Source: Candidatus Thiodictyon intracellulare (GTDB lineage: Bacteria; Pseudomonadota; Gammaproteobacteria; Chromatiales; Chromatiaceae). Taken from it: a DNA stretch of 7,542 nt. The DNA lies in assembly GCA_016292295.1 (NCBI GenBank), contig JADNEJ010000377.1, forward strand, positions 1 to 7,542, read 5' to 3'. The translations under genes and the position numbers were made by a program. This document shows, piece after piece, positions 1-4,669 of this stretch (the stretch's first letter is position 1; each line of letters starts with the position of its first letter). The notes beneath the pieces are model-generated. The model did not search any database. It was not told the DNA's origin and worked only from the letters and a program-made list of their open reading frames with translations.

Positions 1-134
1 TACCGGGCCGCGGGGCATCCGACAACCGCTCCGCGACGCTGGCGTCGGAGTTCTCTGTCCACCGCCGCCGCCAAGCTTGGACGGTAGATCGACCGATACC
101 GAGTTCGCCGGCCGTCGCCCGTACGCCGACGTCT

Positions 135-260
135 GGCCTTGATCACAAATCCGCTAAAGGCCGGCCGGGCCATGATTAGTTTGCGCGCGCAAGAGCATGT
201 TCTGCACAGGGAGCGGCGACGCCGAGACTGAACAAGGTGGACGGAATTATGATTAAGGCC
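135..260 (+). repeat. Palindromic MITE-like element, copy A
   Basis: A 126-bp copy, forward orientation. It begins GGCCTTGATCACAAATCCGC and ends GGAATTATGATTAAGGCC, so the ends are imperfect inverted repeats of about 22 bp. It is homologous along its whole length to copies B, C and D. The flanks carry a direct repeat GACGTCT (128-134 and 263-269), or 9 bp with one mismatch if the two bases next to the right end are counted (126-134 and 261-269). Deleting 135 bp (element plus one repeat) fuses 'SRDV' to 'GVRATAGELG' in the surrounding transposase, so this is a real insertion into a known gene. Compared with the other copies it has two extra bases and a mutated centre (GATTAG where C has GTGGTT) that creates a stop on the minus strand. 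It encodes no transposase, so it would depend on one elsewhere. Confidence 0.85.
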
Positions 261-262
261 CT

Positions 263-269
263 GACGTCT
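263..269. repeat. Target-site duplication of copy A
   Basis: GACGTCT here repeats the GACGTCT at 128-134 on the other side of copy A. The distance between the two is 135 bp, exactly 45 codons. The empty site they imply restores the host transposase frame, which supports a true target duplication over a chance match. Confidence 0.7.
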
Positions 270-354
270 CGACTCGCCAACAAGATAATCCGTGCGTGCA
301 TCGCAATTTGCTGCGGGTAGGTCGGTTGTCGTTCAAGCGTCTTCAGTTGTCGAT

Positions 355-478
355 AGCCTTGATCATAATTCCGCCCACCTTGTTCAATCCCGGCGTCGCC
401 GCTCCCTTGCAGAATATGGTCTTGCACGCGTAAACCAACATGGGTCGGCCGGCATTGGGCGGATTTGTGATCAAGGCC
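355..478 (-). repeat. Palindromic MITE-like element, copy B
   Basis: A 124-bp copy in the orientation opposite to A. On the plus strand it reads GCCTTGATCATAATTCCGCC at the left and GGATTTGTGATCAAGGCC at the right; the outermost left base is A instead of G. It lies between the first codons and the rest of the IS630-type transposase remnant. No matching target duplication is visible (left flank AGTTGTCGAT, right flank GCAGCACGCA), and some host gene sequence seems to be missing at the junction. An open frame on the minus strand runs from inside B (GTG at 427-425) through the transposase fragment into A. B lies about 105 bp beyond the fumC stop, so a fumC read-through transcript would enter it. 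Confidence 0.83.
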
Positions 479-582
479 GCAGCACGCAGTAAGGGCATCG
501 CAGGGAATCAGTAGAATTCTGAAAAAATGGTAGTTTACGACATACTTCCAGAAATGGCATTAGGATTTCCATCGTTTGGTAT

Positions 583-1974
583 TTAGTGTGGCGCGATCAT
601 CTTTGCGGGATCGACTACGCGCTCGAACGTCTGCTCGTCGACCAGACCTAGTTGCATTGCTGCGGCCTTCAGCGTCAGGTCATGATCCATCGCATGGTGG
701 GCGATCTGCGACGCTTTGTCATAGCCGATGACCGGCGCCAGAGCCGTCACCAGCATCAGCGAGCGGTCAAGGTCTTGCTTGATCTTATTTAGATTCGGCC
801 GAGTGCTCTCCACCAGGAACCGGCGGAAGTTCGTACAGCCGTCCGTCAGGATGGTGATGGAGTGCGTGAGGTTGAAAATGATCAGCGGCTTGTAGACGTT
901 CATCTCCAGATAACCGCCGGCCCCGCCCAGGCCGACGGCCACATCGTTGGCGATCACCTGGGCGGCGATCATCGTCAGGGCCTCGGCCTGGGTCGGGTTC
1001 ACCTTGCCCGGCATGATTGATGAGCCAGGTTCGTTGGTGGGGATGATCAACTCGGCGAAGCCGGCCCGCGGGCCGCACGACATCAGGCGTATGTCATTGC
1101 CGATCTTGTAGAGCGAAACGGCCAATGTGCGCAAGGTGCCCGATAGGTGCACCAAGGCGTCGTGGGCACCCTGCACCGCAAACTTGTTCGGGGCGGTGAG
1201 GAACGGCAGCCCGGTTAGGTCGGCGATCTGCGCCGCGGCCGCCTCGGCAAACCCGGGCACCGAATTCAGCCCGGTGCCGACGGCCGTGCCGCCGAGCGCG
1301 AGACGATAGACGCCGGTGAGCGCATCCGGGATGCGGCTGAGATTATCCGTGAGCATCCCTGCATAGCCGGACCATTCTTGCCCAAGCGTCAACGGCGTCG
1401 CATCCTGCATATGAGTGCGGCCGATCTTGATGACATCCTGCCAGTCCTGCGCCTTCACCGAGATGGCGTCGCGCAAGGCAGTCATCGCCGGCAGCAGCCG
1501 CGCCGTCACATTCACGGCGGCGGCGATGGACATCGCTGAGGGAAAGGAGTCGTTGGACGACTGTGACATGTTGACGTGATCGTTGGGATGCACCGGCGTC
1601 TTGCTGCCCAGTGGGGCGCCGGCGAGTTGACAGCAGCGATTGGCAATCACCTCGTTCACGTTCATGTTGAACTGCGTGCCGCTGCCGGTCATCCAGACAT
1701 GCAGCGGGAACATATCCTGATGCTGCCCGCCTAGGATCTCGTCGCAGACCTGCACGATCAGACCATGCCGACGGTCGTCCAGCCGGTCGCCGGCCTGGTT
1801 GGCATGCGCCGCCGCCTTCTTCAGCGTCGCATAGGCCGCGATCATCTCGCGCGGGATCAGGTCCGTGCCGATGCTGAAGTGCGCAAGCGAGCGCTGGGTC
1901 TGGGCGCCCCACAGCCGATCGGCCGGAATCTCGACCGCGCCCAGGCTATCGGTCTCCTGGCGAACGTCATTCAT
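583..1974 (-). CDS. fumC: Class II fumarate hydratase (fumarase C)
   Basis: Catalyses the reversible hydration of fumarate to L-malate in the cytosol, as the iron-independent, oxidant-resistant fumarase of the TCA cycle. The 463-residue product is close to the family norm (E. coli FumC 467). It opens with the family N-terminus '[20 protein letters not shown]' (residues 7-26). Active-site segments are all present: GSGT at 97-100, SSND at 139-142 (Asn141), [10 protein letters not shown] at 185-194 with His188, and the fumarase/aspartase signature [11 protein letters not shown] at 317-327 with Ser318, Lys324 and Asn326. These positions match E. coli numbering. The C-terminal domain '[13 protein letters not shown]' is intact. 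The start at 1974 gives the usual N-terminal length, but the Shine-Dalgarno is poor (GAGTAGAG about 8 bases upstream). Only 18 bp separate it from the stop of the export-lipoprotein remnant, so its native promoter is not evident and may have been lost or replaced by rearrangement. I see no clear terminator after the stop. Confidence 0.97.
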   Translation of the reverse strand: MNDVRQETDSLGAVEIPADRLWGAQTQRSLAHFSIGTDLIPREMIAAYATLKKAAAHANQAGDRLDDRRHGLIVQVCDEILGGQHQDMFPLHVWMTGSGTQFNMNVNEVIANRCCQLAGAPLGSKTPVHPNDHVNMSQSSNDSFPSAMSIAAAVNVTARLLPAMTALRDAISVKAQDWQDVIKIGRTHMQDATPLTLGQEWSGYAGMLTDNLSRIPDALTGVYRLALGGTAVGTGLNSVPGFAEAAAAQIADLTGLPFLTAPNKFAVQGAHDALVHLSGTLRTLAVSLYKIGNDIRLMSCGPRAGFAELIIPTNEPGSSIMPGKVNPTQAEALTMIAAQVIANDVAVGLGGAGGYLEMNVYKPLIIFNLTHSITILTDGCTNFRRFLVESTRPNLNKIKQDLDRSLMLVTALAPVIGYDKASQIAHHAMDHDLTLKAAAMQLGLVDEQTFERVVDPAKMIAPH

Positions 1975-1992
1975 GGCGGATGCTCTACTCAG

Positions 1993-2156
1993 CTAATGCC
2001 AAGCGAAAATCTGGACCGAGTCCCCGGGGCCGATCTTGTACTTGCTGGCCGAACGCAGCTCATAAGTCACCTCCGGTAAAGACGAAAACTTCGGTGTGGA
2101 GCAACCGGTCAAGGCGACCAACAGAATCGCGACTCCGAGGATACCTAACTGACGCA
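1993..2156 (-). pseudogene. Polysaccharide-export outer-membrane lipoprotein (Wza/EpsD-like), N-terminal remnant
   Basis: The minus strand encodes LRQLGILGVAILLVALTGCS, a lipoprotein signal peptide with a hydrophobic core and the lipobox LTGC. It is followed by STPKFSSLPEVTYELRSASK and then YKIGPGDSVQIFAWH before TAG (1995-1993). 'Y.IGPGDSVQI..W' is the opening of the polysaccharide export (Wza-type) domain, which normally goes on to 'NPELS' and a protein of several hundred residues. Here the gene stops right after the motif's Trp-His, so nearly all of the periplasmic domain is gone. At the 5' side the sequence runs straight into repeat C, and the original start codon is not visible. The open frame continues into C to a GTG at 2211-2209, giving a chimeric N-terminus (REKPHGPAGLGRICDQG). 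Outer-membrane export of exopolysaccharide is the family role; this fragment should have none. Confidence 0.7.
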
Positions 2157-2280
2157 GGCCTTGATCACAAATCCGCCCAAGGCCGGCCGGCCCATGTGGT
2201 TTTTCGCGCACAAAACCATGTTCCGCAAGGGAGCGGCGACGCTGGAACTGAGCAAGGTGGGCGGAATTATGATCAAGGCC
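2157..2280 (+). repeat. Palindromic MITE-like element, copy C
   Basis: A 124-bp copy, forward orientation, and the least altered of the four: GGCCTTGATCACAAATCCGC at the left, GGCGGAATTATGATCAAGGC at the right. Its centre contains a foldback, CATGTGGTTTTT..CGCAAAACCATG, so the element can fold from both its ends and its middle. It abuts the signal-peptide codons of the export-lipoprotein remnant and supplies in-frame sequence to it on the minus strand. No target duplication is seen: the left flank is CTAACTGACGCA and the right flank GGCCAGGATTAT. Confidence 0.87.
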
Positions 2281-2287
2281 GGCCAGG

Positions 2288-2293
2288 ATTATC
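2288..2293 (-). promoter_or_regulatory. Possible -10 box upstream of the export-lipoprotein remnant
   Basis: On the minus strand TGCGATAAT forms an extended -10-like sequence (TG, one base, GATAAT), with TTCGCG as a weak -35 candidate 16 bp upstream. It points towards repeat C and the lipoprotein remnant. This could be the original promoter of that gene, now separated from it by the element. It is a pattern match only. Confidence 0.25.
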
Positions 2294-2417
2294 GCACAAC
2301 CGGAAAAGACGCGAACCGTCGATTATCGAAATCGGCTGCAACACAGACAGACGAGTAATCGCCAGCCGCAATCGCTGCCGATCCGCGGCGGCTACCCTGC
2401 CCACTCAAGCATTTTTG

Positions 2418-2540
2418 GGCCTTGACATAATTCCGACCACCTTATTCAGTCCCGGCGTCGCCGCTCTCTTGCAGAACATGATTTTGCGCGCGAAAAACCA
2501 CATGAGTTGGCCGGCCTTGGGCGGATTTGTGATCAAGGCC
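2418..2540 (-). repeat. Palindromic MITE-like element, copy D
   Basis: A 123-bp copy in the orientation opposite to C, 137 bp from it. Its left end reads GGCCTTGACATAATTCCG, lacking one T compared with the GATCATAATT of copy B; restoring that base gives 124 bp. Its right end, GGATTTGTGATCAAGGCC, is intact. The flanks are CATTTTTG (2410-2417) and CATTTCTG (2541-2548), a likely 8-bp target duplication with one difference. I cannot identify the sequence it entered. Confidence 0.85.
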
Positions 2541-2550
2541 CATTTCTGAA

Positions 2551-2568
2551 CCAGACGCCGTCGTCTGG
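2551..2568. other. Perfect 7-bp hairpin
   Basis: CCAGACG, loop CCGT, CGTCTGG. No T-run follows on either strand, so it is not a standard intrinsic terminator. It lies 3 bp beyond the target duplication of repeat D. Confidence 0.35.
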
Positions 2569-2726
2569 CTTACGCATCGCTGCGTGGCGCGCCGCCCTGG
2601 CACGCGAGTCCCCGAACCGGGCGATTGGGACGGCCACTGTCGGTCACGACCGCCAGACTCGACGAGCAGTGTCCTCACCGCCGGCCCCGAGGCCCTGACA
2701 GGATCGCACGGCCGTTTACACTGAAG

Positions 2727-2750
2727 CAATTGCCGCGACAATTGCCGCGA
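2727..2750. repeat. Tandem 12-bp duplication
   Basis: CAATTGCCGCGA occurs twice in a row (2727-2738 and 2739-2750) with no mismatch. Each unit contains the 6-bp palindrome CAATTG. It may be a replication-slippage duplication; no function is evident. Confidence 0.6.
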
Positions 2751-2942
2751 TCCAATGGCGAGCACCGCAAGGGCCGAGCATGACTTGCAGCCAGGGCGGC
2801 AGCCGGGGCTGGTGAGGTGACCCGCGGTCGCGGCCCGCGCGGTGATCTCGTCCACCCGCATGGGGACCTTGGGGACCTGAGCAAGCCCGGCGCTCGGGCC
2901 GGACAGGAAGATTGCGCCGGCTTCAACCGGACTGGCGACCCA

Positions 2943-2971
2943 GAAAAATCGTAGTAGAATAGCGATTTTTC
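2943..2971 (+). promoter_or_regulatory. Inverted repeat over a possible dksA -10 box
   Basis: GAAAAATCG (2943-2951) and CGATTTTTC (2963-2971) form a perfect 9-bp inverted repeat around an 11-bp centre. The centre contains TAGAAT (2955-2960), one base from the TATAAT consensus. A weak -35 candidate, TGGCGA, lies 16 bp upstream. This AT-rich island stands out in GC-rich surroundings about 200 bp before dksA, so it could be a promoter with an operator-like palindrome. A stem with a weak U-tract is an alternative. Confidence 0.4.
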
Positions 2972-3086
2972 AAGCTCCCTCAGCATGGAAGTCACAGGTG
3001 ACGGGCCGCTTCACACCCGTGCACGGTGCCGCGCGATGCCCGGCGGGTTGCCCATAGCGCCTCAATCTGGTACTTAAGAGCGTTTT

Positions 3087-3128
3087 TCGCGACCCAGCCC
3101 AACGATGGGGCTGGGGAAAGGGTCGCGA
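3087..3128 (+). promoter_or_regulatory. Long GC-rich stem-loop in the dksA leader
   Basis: TCGCGACCC (3087-3095) pairs perfectly with GGGTCGCGA (3120-3128). Inside it AGCCC (3096-3100) pairs with GGGCT (3108-3112), or an 8-bp inner stem CCCAGCCC/GGGCTGGG (3093-3100/3108-3115) can form instead. The structure ends 22 bases before the dksA Shine-Dalgarno and is followed by no T-run, so it looks more like a leader element or protein-binding palindrome than a terminator. Confidence 0.5.
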
Positions 3129-3161
3129 CTCATCCCACTGCGAGCCTGCGGGAGCACGTTC

Positions 3162-3611
3162 ATGGCCGAGATAACATCCAACCCAGCCAACAACCAGGAG
3201 CCCAAGGCATTCAGCTTTGAGCCCTACAAGGCAGCGAGCGACGAGGAGTACATGAGCCCGGGACAGGAGGAACACTTCCGCCTGATCCTCCTGGCCTGGA
3301 AGCAGTCGCTAATGGAGGAGATGGACCGGACCGTCCACCATATGCAGGACGAGGCGACCAACTTCCCGGACCCGAACGACCGCGCTACCCAGGAATCGGA
3401 GTTCAGCCTGGAGCTGCGCACCCGGGACCGCGAGCGCAAGCTAATCAAGAAGATCGAGGAGGCCATGATCCGTATTACAGATCACGAGTATGGGTATTGC
3501 GAGGCATGCGGGGTGGAGATCGGCATCCGCCGCCTGGAGGCACGCCCCACTGCCACGCTCTGTATCGACTGCAAGACCCTGGATGAGATTCGCGAGAAAC
3601 AGCGCAGCTGA
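3162..3611 (+). CDS. dksA: RNA polymerase-binding transcription factor DksA
   Basis: Enters the secondary channel of RNA polymerase and, with ppGpp, represses rRNA promoters and activates amino-acid promoters in the stringent response. The product is 149 residues (E. coli 151). The coiled-coil region includes [20 protein letters not shown], with the tip 'FPDPNDRA' at 68-75 keeping the two Asp and the Ala (D70, D73, A75, equivalent to E. coli D71, D74, A76) needed for activity. The zinc finger is C113-x2-C116-x17-C134-x2-C137, intact and in the usual spacing. The C-terminal helix 'LDEIREKQ' is present. The start at 3162 was chosen for family length and for GGAG at 3151-3154, 7 bases upstream; an in-frame ATG at 3105 lies inside the leader hairpin and is not expected to be used. 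The gene precedes gluQ, the usual gammaproteobacterial order. Confidence 0.97.
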   Translation: MAEITSNPANNQEPKAFSFEPYKAASDEEYMSPGQEEHFRLILLAWKQSLMEEMDRTVHHMQDEATNFPDPNDRATQESEFSLELRTRDRERKLIKKIEEAMIRITDHEYGYCEACGVEIGIRRLEARPTATLCIDCKTLDEIREKQRS

Positions 3612-3652
3612 CGCCGCCGGGGCGCCCGCAACCAGCGCGGCGCGCACGACCC

Positions 3653-4553
3653 ATGGCCTATCGTGCTATCGGGGACCCTTTGCCCCCTCCCCCACGGGGG
3701 AGCTGCATTTCGGCTTACTGGTTACGGCCGTTGCGAGCTTCGCCGACGCCCGCGCCCACGGCGGCGAGTGGCTGGTGCGCATCGAGGACCTGGATCGCCC
3801 CCGGGAGGTCCCTGGGGCTGCCGACGGCATCCTGCGCACCTTGCTTGCCTTAGGTCTGCGTTGGGATGGTGTACCCCTGTTTCAGAGCCGTCGCCCCGCC
3901 GCTTATGACGAGGCGCTGGGGCGGCTCACCGCACTTGGCCTGAACTACCCCTGTGCCTGCTCGCGGACTGAGATCGCCCGCGCCAGCCGCCGCGGCAGCG
4001 CCGGCCCATCTACCCCGGTACCTGCCGCCACGGACTGCCGCCCGGACGGCGGCCCCGCTCGATCCGCCTGCGCACTAGTCCTGCTCCAGTGCGTTTTCGC
4101 GACCGCATCCAAGGCGAACAGCAGCAGGACGTCGCGGCAGTCGTTGGTGACTTTGTGCTGCGGCGGGCCGACGGCATCCACGCTTACCAACTGGCGGTCG
4201 TCGTCGATGATGCCTGGCAGGGCATCAGCCAGGTGGTCCGCGGTGCGAACCTGCTCTCCTGCACACCCGCCCAATGCCTGCTGCAACAGGCATTGGGGCT
4301 CCCCACCCCGACTTATGCCTATGTATCGCTGGTGGTCGACACCGCGGGCCGCAAGCTCAGAAAATCCCTGGCCTTGGCCCCGGTGGACCCCGCCGACCCC
4401 GGGCCCGCCCTGCGGCGCGCCTGGGCTTGGCTCAGGCAGACCCCGGGTCCGGCCGACGCCTCGCCGGCGGACTTCTGGCGGCACGCAAGCCGCCCTTGGC
4501 GAATCGAGCGGGTACCCGCGATCACCTGTGCTTGCATCGATCCCGACCCTTAG
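3653..4553 (+). pseudogene. gluQ: Glutamyl-Q tRNA(Asp) synthetase, frameshifted
   Basis: GluQ (YadB) activates glutamate and attaches it to queuosine in tRNA-Asp; it is a truncated GluRS paralogue lacking the anticodon-binding domain. The gene is readable but split. From about 3667 the frame gives [50 protein letters not shown] and the zinc-ligand pair CACSRTEIA. After codon ~4004 the family sequence [20 protein letters not shown] continues one frame over, followed by [20 protein letters not shown] and the C-terminus to TAG at 4551-4553. One missing C in CCC (4005-4007) explains the break. The ATG at 3653 (MAYRA) is also out of frame with the next block by one base; an alternative in-frame ATG at 3583 overlaps dksA. 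Damage extends to motifs: family GRFAPSP is GPFAPSP, HFGS is HFGL, and KLSK is KLRK. A sequencing error could explain the frameshift but not all of this, so I call it a decaying gene. Confidence 0.85.
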
Positions 4554-4656
4554 GCGAGTATCGCCTGCCGAATCCGATGCGTCGACCCTGCCAACGCCGC
4601 GAGGCCACGGCGCGGCCCGACCATAACCTTACCCCAAGCGCAAAAAAACCACTTTC

Positions 4657-4662
4657 AGAGGA
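4657..4662 (+). promoter_or_regulatory. Ribosome binding site of xfp
   Basis: AGAGGA lies 7 bases before the ATG at 4670. It settles the start at 4670 over the upstream in-frame codons, which run back into gluQ as far as 4274. The 116 bp between gluQ and xfp contain no strong promoter match that I can see. Confidence 0.65.
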
Positions 4663-4669
4663 CCCGTCC

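Larger units (their letters stand above)
1..498 (-). pseudogene. IS630-type transposase, 5' portion, interrupted by two palindromic elements
   Basis: Reading leftwards on the minus strand, three blocks join into the N-terminus of an IS630-family-like transposase. A probable start at 498-496 gives MPLLRAA up to the edge of repeat B. Between B and A (354-261) the frame reads YRQLKTLERQ..PTYPQQIAM..ARIILLASRDV. Left of A (134-1) it continues as VGVRATAGELGIGRSTVQAW followed by RRRW and ERLSDAPRPG. The 'ARIILLA' block, the helix-turn-helix with 'GRSTVQ.WRRRW' and the 'RPG' end are typical of the DNA-binding half of IS630/Tc1-like transposases; the DDE catalytic half would lie left of the window. 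Repeat A splits the helix-turn-helix and carries a stop (TAA at 178-176) in the transposase frame. Repeat B removes the link between the first seven codons and the rest, and the frame is off by one there. No good ribosome binding site precedes 498, so that start is tentative. The gene is dead as seen here. Family assignment rests on motif memory, not a search. Confidence 0.72.
2549..2940. other. Stretch without a recognisable gene
   Basis: Open frames cross this interval on the minus strand, but their translations are rich in Arg, Pro, Ser and Cys with no domain or motif I recognise, and they run into repeat D or the dksA leader. The stretch holds a small hairpin (2551-2568), a 12-bp tandem repeat (2727-2750) and a local repeat GGGGACCTTGGGGACCTG near 2861-2878. 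It may be decayed coding sequence from the exopolysaccharide region, or plain intergenic DNA. Confidence 0.5.

Noticed and set aside
1343..1912. Long open frame on the minus strand inside fumC (189 codons)
   Set aside because: It lies wholly inside fumC in another frame and its translation is Arg-rich with no family motif.
2157..2280. The repeat as a small protein gene in its own right
   Set aside because: Openness in four frames points to lack of stops in general; no start with a ribosome binding site is shared by the four copies, and copies differ by indels.
135..2540. A CRISPR array or other direct-repeat array
   Set aside because: The repeats are ~124 bp, in alternating orientation, separated by gene-sized and irregular distances, with terminal inverted repeats and a target duplication.
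2442..2995. Two minus-strand open frames between repeat D and dksA
   Set aside because: No recognisable motifs, low-complexity composition, and overlap with repeat D or the dksA leader; kept only as a stretch without a clear gene.
3036..3080. A second dksA promoter with TTGCCC and TACTTA spaced 17 bp
   Set aside because: The spacing is right but the -10 matches the consensus at only two of six bases.
3105..3161. An earlier ATG for DksA at 3105
   Set aside because: It sits in the loop of the leader hairpin with no ribosome binding site and would add 19 residues not found in the family.
4274..4669. A longer phosphoketolase starting upstream of 4670
   Set aside because: This extension overlaps the gluQ C-terminal frame, is Pro/Arg-rich, and lacks homology to the family N-terminus; AGAGGA before 4670 marks the start.
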